Positions 16,950-25,906 are shown, counted from the first letter of the stretch. The stretch: DNA of 64,000 nucleotides from Xanthobacter dioxanivorans (GCF_016807805.1 NZ_CP063362.1:1725001-1789000), one strand, 5' to 3'. Program-made: numbers and translations. The notes: generated by a model not told the origin, from the letters alone.

Positions 16950-17721
16950 GCCGGACAGCGCGGGGAGCCCCCGCGGCAGCGACGAGGCGGCGCAGGGGCC
17001 GGGCGTTTCGGCGGGTACGGCGCCGGTGGGAACCGTGCTGGTCGTCCTCCACCAGGCCCGCTCCACCCCCGGCCGCATCGGCGCGCGGCTGCAGCGGCGG
17101 GGCTACGGGCTCGACGTCCGCCGGCCGGCGCTGGGCGAGGACTTGCCGCAGACGCTCGACGGGCACTGCGGCGTGGTGGTGTTCGGCGGCCCCATGAGCG
17201 CCAACGATCCCCACCCCTTCCTGCGCGAGGAGACCGTGCTGCTGGAGCGCGCCCTCGCGCGGAGCGTGCCGACGCTGGGCGTCTGCCTCGGGGCGCAGCT
17301 GATGGCGCGGGCCCTGGGGGCACGGGTCGACGGCCACCGGGAGGGCGTCTGCGAGATCGGCTATTATCCGCTGGAGGCGACCCCCGCCGGGGCGGCCCTC
17401 CTGCCCTGGCCCGACCATGTCTACCACTGGCATTCGGAAGGCTTCGACCTGCCCGAGGGGGCGGAGCTTCTGGCCACCGGCCGGACCTTTCCCCACCAGG
17501 CCTTCCGCTACGGCATGAACGGATACGGCCTGCAGTTCCACCCCGAGGTGACGCGTGAGATGATGGCCGCCTGGACCGAGCGCGGCGCCCACCGGCTCAC
17601 CCATCCCGGCGCCCAGCCGGCCGAGGCGCATTTTTCCGGCTTCGACCGCCACGACGGCGCCGTCTGCCGCTGGCTCGACGCCTTCCTCGATGCCTGGCTT
17701 GCTGCCGCCCCGCTGAAGTGA
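16933..17721 (+). CDS. Class I glutamine amidotransferase-like protein
   Basis: 262 residues from GTG 16933, overlapping the TerB gene by 17 bases. The nucleophile elbow LGVCLGAQLMA (catalytic Cys about residue 118) and YGLQFHPEVT (His-Glu, about 198-207) make the triad complete. It starts with a disordered stretch of about 30 residues. It belongs to the stand-alone GuaA-like amidotransferases (gamma-glutamyl-hydrolase-like relatives also exist); the substrate is not predictable. The start could be further in, since residues 1-35 are not conserved-looking. Confidence 0.85.
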   Translation: MSNRSRPDSAGSPRGSDEAAQGPGVSAGTAPVGTVLVVLHQARSTPGRIGARLQRRGYGLDVRRPALGEDLPQTLDGHCGVVVFGGPMSANDPHPFLREETVLLERALARSVPTLGVCLGAQLMARALGARVDGHREGVCEIGYYPLEATPAGAALLPWPDHVYHWHSEGFDLPEGAELLATGRTFPHQAFRYGMNGYGLQFHPEVTREMMAAWTERGAHRLTHPGAQPAEAHFSGFDRHDGAVCRWLDAFLDAWLAAAPLK

Positions 17722-18005
17722 AGCGCCCGTTACCTTTCTGATGTCGGCCGCGCAAAGTGCTTTCCGCAGCGCAGCAAGGAAGTATTATCGTCATGGAGCA
17801 GGGGTAGTCTCGTGGCGGCCCGCGCCGGAATGCGCGGCCCCGTGCGGGTGATTGCGGCCTTCTGCTCCGGTTTGCCTGACCAGTTTTTGCTTAGCCCCAG
17901 GTCTTTGCCTGTGTGCCGCGTGCCTCAGGCCTCGGGCGTTTTCGGCTCAAGGGATGGCCTGCGCTCCGCATGGCGAACCAGCCACATCCGAGGGAGGACA
18001 CGCAC

Positions 18006-18929
18006 ATGGACGCCCGCACCCCTGCCGACCCGATCCGAGGGATCGGCTATTCGATCCGCGCCACCTCGCCCGATTTCGACGATATCGACACGAAGCTCGA
18101 CGAGGCCGAGCGCCTCGGCGTCGAATTCGTGGAGCTGCCCGTCTTCGCCTGGACGCTGGTGGTGGACGGGCGGGTCCTGACCGACCGTCTCGACCGCCTC
18201 GTGCGGGCGACGCGGGACCGCCCGTTCGGCTACACGGTGCACGGACCCCTCGCCATCAACCTGATGGCCTCCAAGGCGCGCCTCGCGCGGCACGAGGCGG
18301 TGCTGGAGGCCTCCATCGCCATTTCCGGCGCCCTCGGGGCCAGCAGCCTGGTGATCCATTCCGGCTGCGTGCGCGGCGAGGACGACGTCGAGCTCGCTTA
18401 TGTGCGCCAGCGCGAGGCCCTCGGCCGCGCCGGGGACAAGGCCGCGGCGGCGGACGTCACCTTGTGCGTGGAGAACATCTTCCGCTTCGAGCCCATGCGC
18501 GAGACCGCGCTGCCCTCGCGCCTCGCGGCGGAGCTCGACGCGCTGGACCATCCGAGCGTCCGCGCCACGCTGGATGTGAGCCATGCCTTCCTGCGCGCCA
18601 CCGAGGCGCGGGTCGACTTCATGGGCGAGATCGCCGCCCTCGCCCCCTATGCCCGCCACGTGCACGTGCACGACAGCTTCGGCCGGCCGCTGGAGAGCTG
18701 GGCCATCGACGACGCAGAGCGCGCCGCCCTCGGCGAGGGCGACCTGCATCTGCCCCTCGGCTGGGGCAGCATCGACTGGGAGGAGGTGGCCCGCCGCTGC
18801 CGGTTCGCGCCGGGCGCCGTGGTGAATCTGGAGCTGCACCGGCGCTACTGGAGCGAGCTGCCGGGCCAGATCCCGCTGCTGCGGGCACTGGCGGAAAAGT
18901 TCGCCGCCGGCGTGCCGGTGGCGGCCTGA
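18006..18929 (+). CDS. Sugar phosphate isomerase/epimerase (AP endonuclease 2 fold)
   Basis: 307 residues of a TIM-barrel protein of the xylose-isomerase-like superfamily. Metal-ligand positions can be recognised in FVELPVFAW, LCVENIFRFEP (Glu), LDVSHAFLR (Asp, His) and HVHVHDSFG (His-Asp), with a late Glu in NLELHRRYW. Members isomerise sugars or inositol derivatives; the substrate is unknown. ATG 18006 has GGGAGGA eight bases upstream. It is flanked by gene-free DNA and probably monocistronic. Confidence 0.85.
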   Translation: MDARTPADPIRGIGYSIRATSPDFDDIDTKLDEAERLGVEFVELPVFAWTLVVDGRVLTDRLDRLVRATRDRPFGYTVHGPLAINLMASKARLARHEAVLEASIAISGALGASSLVIHSGCVRGEDDVELAYVRQREALGRAGDKAAAADVTLCVENIFRFEPMRETALPSRLAAELDALDHPSVRATLDVSHAFLRATEARVDFMGEIAALAPYARHVHVHDSFGRPLESWAIDDAERAALGEGDLHLPLGWGSIDWEEVARRCRFAPGAVVNLELHRRYWSELPGQIPLLRALAEKFAAGVPVAA

Positions 18930-18963
18930 GCCGGCGCCTGTCGCCTTCGCTGCCGACTTCCCC

Positions 18964-19079
18964 GGAGCGCGATCCGATCAGCTTGAAATCAACCTGATCG
19001 GTGACTCGCCCGCCAAAAGTGGGAAGGAGACCGCGTCATCCGACCAGATGGCAGTGCAATCCGACGGGCGCGTGCTCTA
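18964..19079. repeat. REP-like intergenic element with CCGATCAG hairpin
   Basis: Between the isomerase and glutamate synthase-like genes. CCGATCAG (18974-18981) and CTGATCGG (18994-19001) form an eight-pair stem, followed by CGCCAAAAGTGGGAAGGAGA. Layout and wording resemble a Hyphomicrobiales intergenic repeat that begins near GAGCG(C/T)GATCC and ends at a GCTCTAG-like edge, as here. Only one copy is in the window. Confidence 0.5.
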
Positions 19080-19105
19080 GCTTGGCGGCGGGAGGACCCT
19101 CCACC

Positions 19106-20815
19106 ATGCCAGTCGCCACCGATCCCGAAAACAAGATCGGCGCGTCCGTAACGGATGCGCCGCGGGGCACCTTTCTTTCGCCCGCCACCCGCATGCTGCT
19201 CAAGCGCTACAGCGTCTTCATCGCCCTCGTCATCGCCACCCTCGCCAGCCTCGTCCTGTCCTTCGGCGGGCATCCGGTCTGGCTCGCGATCTTCTGCGTG
19301 CTGTTCCCGCTGGTTCTGGTGGGCGTGTTCGACATCACCCAGTCCGAGCATTCGCTGCTGCGCAACTATCCGGTCATCGGCTCGGTGCGCTGGATCTTCG
19401 AGGCCCTGCGGCCCTATCTGCGGCAATATCTCATGGAGGACGACCAGTCCGGGCGGCCGTTCAACCGCGAGGACCGTTCCATCGTCTATGCGCGCGCCAA
19501 GAACGAGGAAGACCGCCAGCCCTTCGGCACCCAGCTCGACACCTATGCCGCCGAATACGAGTGGATGACCCACTCGCTCGCCCCCGCCCCGGTGGCGAAG
19601 GAGCCGTTCCGCGTGGAGGTGGGCGGGCCGGAGTGCGCGCGGCCCTATTCGGCCTCGGTGCTCAACATCTCCGCCATGAGCTTCGGCTCGCTCGGGCGCA
19701 ACGCCATCGAGGCGCTCAATCTCGGCGCGCGCAACGGCGGCTTCTACCACGACACCGGCGAGGGCGGCTTCTCGCCCTATCACCGCATCCACGGCGGCGA
19801 CATCGTGTGGGAGCTGGGCTCGGGCTATTTCGGCGCCCGCAACCGCGACGGAACCTTCTCGCCCGAGCATTTCGCCGAGCGCGCGGCGGACGACCAGGTG
19901 AAGATGGTGGAGATCAAGCTGTCGCAGGGCGCCAAGCCCGGCCACGGCGGCGTGCTGCCCGCCGCCAAGGTGACGCCGGAAATCGCGCTGACGCGCGGCG
20001 TGCCCATGGGCGAGGACTGCATCTCGCCGTCCCGCCACTCGGCCTTCTCGACGCCGGCGCAGATGATGGAGTTCGTCGCCCGGCTGCGCGCGCTCTCCGG
20101 CGGCAAGCCGGTGGGCATCAAGCTGTGCGTCGGCCACCCCAGCGAGGTGTTCGCCCTCGCCAAGGCCATGGTGAAGACCGGCATCCGCCCGGATTTCGTG
20201 GTGGTGGACGGGGCCGAGGGCGGCACCGGCGCCGCCCCGCACGAGCTGGCCGACCATCTCGGCATGCCGCTGCGGGAGGGGCTCATCCTCATGCGCAACG
20301 CGCTGGTGGGCACGGGCCTGCGCTCGGAGGTGCGGCTTGCCGCCTCGGGCAAGGTGACCTCCGGCTTCTCCATGGCGGCCAACATGGCCATCGGCGCCGA
20401 CTGGTGCAACGCCGCCCGCGCCTTCATGTTCTCGCTGGGCTGCGTCATGTCCATGCGCTGCCACACCGGCGCCTGTCCCACCGGCGTCACCACCAACGAC
20501 CCGCATCTCCAGCGCGGCCTCGTGGTGCCGGAGAAGGCGGCGCGGGTGACCTCCTTCCAGCACCACACGGTCGGGGCGCTGGCGGACCTGGTGGCGGCGG
20601 CGGGCCTGTCCCATCCGCGCGAGCTCTTGCCCCACCACGTGTGGCACCGGGTCAGCCCCATCGAGGTGAAGCCGCTGGACCGCATCTATCCCTTCCTCGC
20701 CGCGGGCGTGCTGCTCGAAGGGCCGGAGGAGACCCCCTATGCGGCGGAATGGGAGGCGGCCGACGCCGACAGCTTCGCCCCGGTGTCGCCGGTGGGACCG
20801 CGCCGGGCCGCGTGA
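19106..20815 (+). CDS. FMN-binding glutamate synthase family protein (GltB large-domain type)
   Basis: 569 residues. Two N-terminal membrane helices (about 29-75) precede a glutamate-synthase-like FMN barrel: SASVLNISAMSFGSLGRNA, GEGGFSPYHRIHGGD, QGAKPGHGGVLPAAK, VVVDGAEGGTGAAP and the Fe-S cysteines in SLGCVMSMRCHTGACPTG. The glutaminase domain and the small subunit of true GOGAT are absent, so this is the stand-alone membrane-anchored type whose reaction is uncertain. ATG 19106 has GGGAGGA upstream. No partner gene is adjacent; Hsp20 follows after 140 bases. Confidence 0.9.
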   Translation: MPVATDPENKIGASVTDAPRGTFLSPATRMLLKRYSVFIALVIATLASLVLSFGGHPVWLAIFCVLFPLVLVGVFDITQSEHSLLRNYPVIGSVRWIFEALRPYLRQYLMEDDQSGRPFNREDRSIVYARAKNEEDRQPFGTQLDTYAAEYEWMTHSLAPAPVAKEPFRVEVGGPECARPYSASVLNISAMSFGSLGRNAIEALNLGARNGGFYHDTGEGGFSPYHRIHGGDIVWELGSGYFGARNRDGTFSPEHFAERAADDQVKMVEIKLSQGAKPGHGGVLPAAKVTPEIALTRGVPMGEDCISPSRHSAFSTPAQMMEFVARLRALSGGKPVGIKLCVGHPSEVFALAKAMVKTGIRPDFVVVDGAEGGTGAAPHELADHLGMPLREGLILMRNALVGTGLRSEVRLAASGKVTSGFSMAANMAIGADWCNAARAFMFSLGCVMSMRCHTGACPTGVTTNDPHLQRGLVVPEKAARVTSFQHHTVGALADLVAAAGLSHPRELLPHHVWHRVSPIEVKPLDRIYPFLAAGVLLEGPEETPYAAEWEAADADSFAPVSPVGPRRAA

Positions 20816-20955
20816 GGCCGTCGGCGCCGCGTCTTGCGGGGGAAGGGTGACCTTCCCATATGCGTACCTGTCGGGGTGCCGTAAGGGCCCCGGCGGGCGC
20901 GGCCGGAGTGGTGCGCGCCCGGCAATGCAAAGTCGCTTGACGAGGGCTTTGACGG

Positions 20956-21381
20956 ATGTCGCGGATGTCTTCGCTGTCGTCCCCCTTTCTTCTGGGGTTC
21001 GACGAGGTCGAGCGGGCACTCGACAGGGTGGCCAAGAGCGCCGAGGGATATCCTCCCTACAATGTGGAGAGGATCGAGGCCGTCGAGGAGCCGCTGCGCC
21101 TGAGAATCACTCTGGCGGTGGCGGGGTTCACGGCGGATCAGCTCGAGGTCGTCCTTGAAGAGAAGGAGCTGACCATTCGCGGCCGCCAGGTCGAGGATGG
21201 GCAGGGCCGCGTCTTCCTGCATCGGGGCATCGCCGCCCGGCAGTTCCAGCGGACTTTCGTTCTGGCGGAGGGCATGAACGTGCTCGGCGCCGAACTGAAG
21301 AACGGGCTGCTCTCGGTGGACCTGGTGCGTCCGGAACCCGCTCGCCACGCCAAGCGCATCGCCATCGTCTCGCGCCCGTAA
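20956..21381 (+). CDS. Small heat shock protein Hsp20
   Basis: 141 residues of the IbpA-like alpha-crystallin family, ATP-independent chaperones that hold unfolding proteins. The alpha-crystallin domain spans about 35-130: YNVERIEAVEEPLRLRITLA, ELTIRGRQ, and the late GAELKNGLLSVDLVRP. A C-terminal IAIV element stands in for the IxI/V motif. ATG 20956 or ATG 20965 could be the start. CTTGACGAGGGC just upstream may be part of a heat-shock promoter but is close to the start. I see no clear ROSE thermosensor. Paired with the DUF1150 gene 42 bases downstream. Confidence 0.93.
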   Translation: MSRMSSLSSPFLLGFDEVERALDRVAKSAEGYPPYNVERIEAVEEPLRLRITLAVAGFTADQLEVVLEEKELTIRGRQVEDGQGRVFLHRGIAARQFQRTFVLAEGMNVLGAELKNGLLSVDLVRPEPARHAKRIAIVSRP

Positions 21382-21423
21382 GGGCGAGGCGAGCCACGTT
21401 GCCAGGAGTGAGGAGTAAGGCAG

Positions 21424-21678
21424 ATGACACACGATATCGAACATGAGATCAGCCAGGAGGCCCTCGCGGTGCTTGGCGGCGGAGAGATCGCTTATGTGCG
21501 CTCCATCCGTTCCGAGGACGTGGCCTCGCTGTTTCCCCAGGCGCCGCAGATCGCGCCGGGCATGACGCTGTTCACGCTGCATGCGGCGGACGGCACGCCC
21601 ATCATGCTGACCGACAGCCGCGAGGCGGCGCTGGCCAATGCCATGGAGCACGAGCTGGTGACGGTGAGCGTGCATTGA
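21424..21678 (+). CDS. DUF1150 protein
   Basis: 84 residues: GGGEIAYVRSIRSEDVASLF, then GMTLFTLHAADGTPIMLTDS and EAALANAMEHELVTVSVH, matching DUF1150, a small alphaproteobacterial family usually encoded right after hsp20. Function unknown. A good ribosome site (GAGGAGTAAGG) precedes ATG 21424. The pairing with Hsp20 suggests a heat-stress role. Confidence 0.9.
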   Translation: MTHDIEHEISQEALAVLGGGEIAYVRSIRSEDVASLFPQAPQIAPGMTLFTLHAADGTPIMLTDSREAALANAMEHELVTVSVH

Positions 21679-21694
21679 CCCCGCGCGCGGGGGA

Positions 21695-21714
21695 TGCGGC
21701 CTGACCGGGCCGCA
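21695..21714. terminator. Bidirectional hairpin between DUF1150 and ptsN
   Basis: TGCGGCC (21695-21701) pairs with GGCCGCA (21708-21714) over seven bases with a six-base loop in the 39-base gap between the convergent genes. There is no T-run. Confidence 0.4.
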
Positions 21715-21717
21715 GCC

Positions 21718-22182
21718 TCACGCGGCGTTGGACGCCGAGGTGGCGGTGAGCAGGGCATGCATGGCGCCCGCGTCGCGGGTGGCGCGCAGCTTCTCCACCA
21801 CGTCGGGGTCGCGCAGCATGCGGGCGACGCGGGCGAGGGCCTTCAGATGGTCGGCGCCCGCCGCTTCCGGCGCGAGCAGCAGGAAGACGAGGTCGACCGG
21901 CGCGCCGTCCAGCGCCTCGAAGTCGATGGGCTTTTCCAGCCGGGCGAACAGCCCGAACAGCTTGGTGAGGCCCGACAGCTTGCCGTGCGGGATGGCGATG
22001 CCGTTGCCGACGCCGGTGGAGCCGAGCCGCTCCCGCTGCAGCAGGGTCTCGAAGATCTCGCGCTGGTCGCGGCCCATCAGCAGCGACGCATTGTGCGCGA
22101 GTTCCTGAAGGGCCTGTTTCTTGCTGCTCGCCCGTAGCATCGGGAATACCGCGTTCGGCGCGAGAAGGTCGGCGAGAGGCAT
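21718..22182 (-). CDS. ptsN: Nitrogen PTS EIIA component PtsN
   Basis: 154 residues of the EIIA-Ntr family, which receives phosphate from NPr and regulates potassium transport, nitrogen and carbon metabolism by protein contacts. The phosphorylated His is in GNGIAIPHGKL (about residue 66-76), and FARLEKPIDFEALDGAPVDL follows. ATG 22182 (MPLADLLAP) matches the family length; an in-frame extension of 40 residues has none. It follows hpf on the same strand, the classical rpoN-hpf-ptsN order without rpoN visible here. Confidence 0.93.
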   Translation of the reverse strand: MPLADLLAPNAVFPMLRASSKKQALQELAHNASLLMGRDQREIFETLLQRERLGSTGVGNGIAIPHGKLSGLTKLFGLFARLEKPIDFEALDGAPVDLVFLLLAPEAAGADHLKALARVARMLRDPDVVEKLRATRDAGAMHALLTATSASNAA

Positions 22183-22242
22183 GGATCGGATCCCTGCGGC
22201 GAGCGGCCGTTGCTCAAGAAGCGGCGGCCGCAAGAGCCGGAT

Positions 22243-22280
22243 GCTTTGCGGAGGAACAGCTCCGCGGCCCCCCGCAAAGC
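22243..22280. promoter_or_regulatory. Hairpin upstream of ptsN
   Basis: GCTTTGCGG (22243-22251) and CCGCAAAGC (22272-22280) are nine perfect pairs, 60 bases before the ptsN start. It could be an operator, processing site or weak terminator between hpf and ptsN. Confidence 0.4.
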
Positions 22281-22357
22281 CAGATCCGTCTCTGTTCAAC
22301 ACGCGGGGAGCGATCCCTCACGGAGGTCGTCATTTCGCCTCCATCTAAAGGGATCGC

Positions 22358-22390
22358 GCCCAAGTCTCAAGCTGCGACTCCATCTTGGGC
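22358..22390 (-). terminator. Hairpin after hpf
   Basis: GCCCAAG (22358-22364) and CTTGGGC (22384-22390) pair over seven bases. On the minus strand this lies 68 bases after the hpf stop and is followed shortly by CCCTTTAG. It may separate hpf from ptsN transcription. Confidence 0.4.
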
Positions 22391-22457
22391 CGCGAGCCGG
22401 GTCCAAACCGCGGGCTTCAGGCCGTGCCCGGCCGAAATCCGCGGGGGAGGGAGCGCC

Positions 22458-23048
22458 TCAATGGAGTTCCTCGGTCGCCGGGTCGATCCAGCCCACATGG
22501 CCGTCGGCGCGGCGATAGACGACGCTGACCCGTCCATGCCCCGCATGGCGGAACACCACCACCGGAGCCCCGGTGATGTCGAGTTCCACCACGGCGTCGG
22601 CCACGGACAGGCTGCGCAGGCGCGTCACCTGCTCGGCCACCACGGTGGGGCTCCAGCCTTCGAGCTCCTCCTCCACGTCCGATTCGGGGGCGCTGAGCAC
22701 ATAGCTCTGGGCGGCGTAGTCGCCCTCATAGTCGCCGCCGCCATTGCCGTGGCCGTGGCGATCCTTCAGCCGCTGCTTGTAGCGCCTCAGGCGCTTCTCG
22801 ATCTTCTCCACCGCCGAATCGGCACAGGAATTGGCATCCTGCGCGGCGCCGTGCGCCTGCAGGTTCACCCCCGAATCGAGATGGAGCATGCATTCCGAGC
22901 GGTAACCGGAGCCGTCCCGGGTGACGGTGACATGTCCCGACCATCCGCCATCGAAATATTTGGCGAGGACTTCGGAGACCCGCTCAATGAGACGCTGGCG
23001 AAGGGCTTCGCCCACGTCGAGATTCTTTCCGGACACGCGTAGGGCCAT
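22458..23048 (-). CDS. hpf: Long-form ribosome hibernation promoting factor
   Basis: 196 residues. The N-terminal RaiA/YfiA domain (about 1-105, VSGKNLDVGEALRQRLIERV, RRYKQRLKDRH) binds the 30S decoding region. After a variable glycine-rich linker, a C-terminal domain (about 140-196, VVFRHAGHGRVSVVYRRADG then HVGWIDP) dimerises ribosomes to inactive 100S particles. ATG 23048 (MALRVSGKN) fits the family; a longer frame upstream is not homologous. Upstream of ptsN as in other proteobacteria. Confidence 0.94.
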   Translation of the reverse strand: MALRVSGKNLDVGEALRQRLIERVSEVLAKYFDGGWSGHVTVTRDGSGYRSECMLHLDSGVNLQAHGAAQDANSCADSAVEKIEKRLRRYKQRLKDRHGHGNGGGDYEGDYAAQSYVLSAPESDVEEELEGWSPTVVAEQVTRLRSLSVADAVVELDITGAPVVVFRHAGHGRVSVVYRRADGHVGWIDPATEELH

Positions 23049-23194
23049 GCGATTTGATCCCCTATGAACGGAGCCGATTGGAACCCCGTTCTGCATTACA
23101 AACCGGCCGGCCATACAAGTGGTAGGAGTGCTTCGCCGGCATGTCAACGGAAACACGGAGCGTGCGCGCGCCCGCCCGGCCGGCGACGGCGGGC

Positions 23195-23763
23195 TCAGCG
23201 CGAGAGGCCGGGCCACATGCGCGAGAACACCCCGTCGCGCTTGATCACGCCGTGGAACAGGCCGGCGCCGATGTGCAGAACCAGCAGTCCCGTCATCAGG
23301 TAGCCGAGGCGCTGGTGCCAGTTGCCGAACAGGTCGGCCAGGGCGTCGTCCTTGCCGACGATGTTGGGCAGGGTGAACAATCCGAACACGCTGACCGGCG
23401 AGCCGAAGGCGTTGGAGGCGAGCCAGCCCAGCACCGGCATCACGAAGATCAGCGCATACAGGGCGTAGTGCACGGCTTCCGCCGTCAGCCACATGTGCCG
23501 GTGCATGCCTTCCGGCCGTCCGGGGGTGGGTTGAGGATGCGCACCAGCACCCGCAGCACCGCGAGGCACAGGATGGTGAAGCCGATGGAGCGGTGGAGGT
23601 CGAACAGGCGGTCCTGCGCCGGGCCGGACGCCATGTTCATCATCACGAAGCCGGCGGGAATCACCGCGAGCACCAGCGCCGCCATGATCCAGTGCAGCCA
23701 CCTAGCCGGCGGCGCGTAGGGCTTCAGGATCGCGGCCTCGGGGGGCCTGCTCGTCGGGCTCAT
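23195..23763 (-). pseudogene. Cytochrome b561, frameshifted at a G-run
   Basis: A diheme b561-type membrane protein split over two frames. The first frame from ATG 23763 gives MSPTSRPPEAAILKPY, helix 1 (LHWIMAALVLAVIPAGFVMM) and helix 2 with RLFDLHRSIGFTILCLAVLR. The next frame gives WLTAEAVHYALYALIFVMPV, then FGNWHQRLGYLMTGLLVLHI and GAGLFHGVIKRDGVFSRMWP. Haem His residues are present in both. One extra C on the coding strand at the run 23522-23526 restores NPPPGRPEGMHRHMW and a 189-residue protein. The gene is complete apart from this base, so a sequence error is as likely as a real lesion. It overlaps the 3' end of the RibD-like gene by 62 bases. Confidence 0.85.
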
Positions 23764-24559
23764 GGCTCACGGTCTCCCTTCGGTCTTCGTGCGTCCCGCC
23801 GCAATCCGCCGCGCGGGACAGGTCGCATTCGAACAGCACGTCGCCATCCGGAAAGACCTGCACGCGGGCGGGCGGGCGCAAGGCATCGGCGAGACTGTCG
23901 CACGCGTCGCGTTCGAGGCCGAGCCGCCCGGCGCCGAGGATCACCGGGGACACGAAAACGTGAAGGGCATGGATCGCGCCGGCCGCGAGGAAGGCGCGCA
24001 GCGTGCTCGGCCCGCCTTCCAGCAGGATGCGTCCCATGCCCCGTTCGGCCAGCGCCGCGAGGATGGCCGCCGGGGCGAAGGCCGCCGCGCCGGCGAGCAC
24101 GATCTCCTCCACCCCCTCCGCCATCGGCCGGTCGAGGCCGGCCCGGCGCACCACCATGCGGCGGGCGCCGTCGGCGCGGAAGCAGAGGGCGGCGGGATCG
24201 GCGCGGCCGGACGGGTCCACGACCACCCGCGCCGGGCTGCGGCCGGGGATGCGGCGCACGGTGAGCAGCGGGTTGTCGGCGGCGATGGTGCCGACCCCCA
24301 CCACCACCGCATCCACCGACGCGCGCAGGGCATGCAGGTGGTCGAGGGCATGGGCGCCGTTGATGTATTTGGATTCCCCCGACGTGGTGGCGATCCGCCC
24401 GTCCAACGACTGGCCGAGCTGGGCGATGACGAAGGGTCGATCACGTTCGCGCGGGCCGTCCGGCGCCTTGTGGGCGGCCGCCGGGATCGCCACCTGAACG
24501 CAGGCTGCGGCGGCGGGCCGGCGCGAAGCCCGTTTCGGCCGTCCGGTCGTGTCATCCAT
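23702..24559 (-). CDS. RibD C-terminal domain reductase (riboflavin-type, stand-alone)
   Basis: 285 residues of the RibD_C/dihydrofolate-reductase-like fold: FVIAQLGQSLDGRIATTSGE, DAVVVGVGTIAADNPLLTVR and RILLEGGPSTLRAFL. These are the reductase half of RibD (5-amino-6-ribosylaminouracil reductase) without the deaminase half. It faces ribA-like GTP cyclohydrolase II divergently, which supports a riboflavin or related pterin/pyrimidine role. The last 37 or so residues, from RAADCGGTHEDRR on, look unconserved and overlap the cytochrome b561 gene by 62 bases, so the true end may be earlier. Confidence 0.85.
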   Translation of the reverse strand: MDDTTGRPKRASRRPAAAACVQVAIPAAAHKAPDGPRERDRPFVIAQLGQSLDGRIATTSGESKYINGAHALDHLHALRASVDAVVVGVGTIAADNPLLTVRRIPGRSPARVVVDPSGRADPAALCFRADGARRMVVRRAGLDRPMAEGVEEIVLAGAAAFAPAAILAALAERGMGRILLEGGPSTLRAFLAAGAIHALHVFVSPVILGAGRLGLERDACDSLADALRPPARVQVFPDGDVLFECDLSRAADCGGTHEDRRETVSHEPDEQAPRGRDPEALRAAG

Positions 24560-24662
24560 CGGTCGGGGTCCGCCGTAAGGTGTTCATGGGATTGGAACGC
24601 AGCTTATCCGCATTTTGTTACGTCTCTTCCAATCGGACGGATCGCATTTTCGAGAGGTCGGC

Positions 24663-25787
24663 ATGGCGTTCGTGAATGATGGTCTCGGCCTCGGGGGCGC
24701 GTCCGGCGGTATTGCGGTGGAACGCGCGCTGTCGGAAGTGCGGGCGGGACGCGCGGTGCGCGTCGAGGACGGGGCCGAGGCGGTGATCGTCCTGGCGGCG
24801 GAGACCTTCGGCGCCGATGCCGGCGCGGCCCTGGAGGCCGGGGGCGCCTGCGATGCGCGCCTCGTCCTGCCCGCCCCCCGCCTGCTGCGGCTCGGCGCGC
24901 CGCGGGAGAAGGCGGGCCAGAAGGCCGGAATGCTGGCGCTGCCCCGCCTCGATGCGGCCCGCATCGCCACCCTGACCCTGAAGGTCGATGCCCGCCTCGA
25001 CGCGCCGGTGGCGCCCGCCGGCGCGCTCGACCTCGCGGCGCTGGAGCTTCTGGGCCTCGCCCTGGTGCTTCCGGCGGCGGTGGTGGCGGTGCTGCCGCCG
25101 GAGCAGGCGGCCGGCCTTGTCCGCGTCGCCGGCGCGGAGGTGATGGCCTACCGCGCGGCGCAGGTGGCGCGCCTGGCCATCGTCGGTCGCGCGCCGGTGC
25201 CGCTGGAAGGCGCGCCCGAGACCGAGTTCGTGGTGTTTCGCGGCGGCGAGGGCCTGCGCGACCAGGTGGCCATCGTGGTGGGCCGGCCGGACCTTGCCGC
25301 CCCGGTGGCGGTGCGGCTGCATTCGGCCTGCCTCACCGGCGATCTGTTCGGCTCGCTCAAGTGCGACTGCGGCGACCAGCTGCGCGACACCGTGCGCGGC
25401 ATGGCGGAAGGGGAGGGGGGCATCCTGCTCTATCTGGACCAGGAGGGGCGCGGCAACGGCATCTCCAACAAGATGCGCGCCTATGCCCTGCAGGCGCAGG
25501 GCCTCGACACCTACGACGCGGACGCCGCGCTGGGCTTCGACCTCGACCAGCGCCGCTTCGACTTCGCCGCCGAGATGCTGCGCCAGCTGGGGGTGAGCGC
25601 CGTGCGCGTGCTCACCAACAACCCGCAGAAGATCGCCGCGCTGACGGCGGCGGGGCTCGATGTGGTGGCCGAGCAGCGGGTGCTCGGGCGCCCCACGGCG
25701 GAAAACGTGCGCTATCTGGCCTCCAAGCGCGACCGCGCCGGCCACTATATCGACTTCGACGCCCTCGCCGCCCGCGCGCCCGACTGA
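24663..25787 (+). CDS. ribA: GTP cyclohydrolase II with degenerate RibB-like N-terminus
   Basis: 374 residues. The C-terminal 195 residues are GTP cyclohydrolase II, first step of riboflavin synthesis: zinc ligands in [20 protein letters not shown], catalytic [17 protein letters not shown] and VLTNNPQKI. The N-terminal 170 residues start like RibB ([20 protein letters not shown]) but lack its acidic active-site motif, so that half is probably inactive. ATG 24663 has GAGAGG upstream. It is divergent from the RibD-like reductase. Confidence 0.92.
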   Translation: MAFVNDGLGLGGASGGIAVERALSEVRAGRAVRVEDGAEAVIVLAAETFGADAGAALEAGGACDARLVLPAPRLLRLGAPREKAGQKAGMLALPRLDAARIATLTLKVDARLDAPVAPAGALDLAALELLGLALVLPAAVVAVLPPEQAAGLVRVAGAEVMAYRAAQVARLAIVGRAPVPLEGAPETEFVVFRGGEGLRDQVAIVVGRPDLAAPVAVRLHSACLTGDLFGSLKCDCGDQLRDTVRGMAEGEGGILLYLDQEGRGNGISNKMRAYALQAQGLDTYDADAALGFDLDQRRFDFAAEMLRQLGVSAVRVLTNNPQKIAALTAAGLDVVAEQRVLGRPTAENVRYLASKRDRAGHYIDFDALAARAPD

Positions 25788-25906
25788 TCCATCCGGCTGC
25801 CGGCGCTCGGCCGCGGGGACAAAGCTGCGCCGCGGCGGTTGTCGGGCGGGCTCAAAACGATTTAAAACGCTCCGGCAACGCACGGCAAGACGCGGGGAGA
25901 GCGAGC

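Noticed and set aside
20820..20955. ROSE-type thermosensor before hsp20
   Set aside because: No UUGCU-like anti-ribosome-site element near the start was found.
22458..23492. 148-residue N-terminal extension of hpf
   Set aside because: The extension is a shadow of the cytochrome b561 gene; the HPF family starts at ATG 23048.
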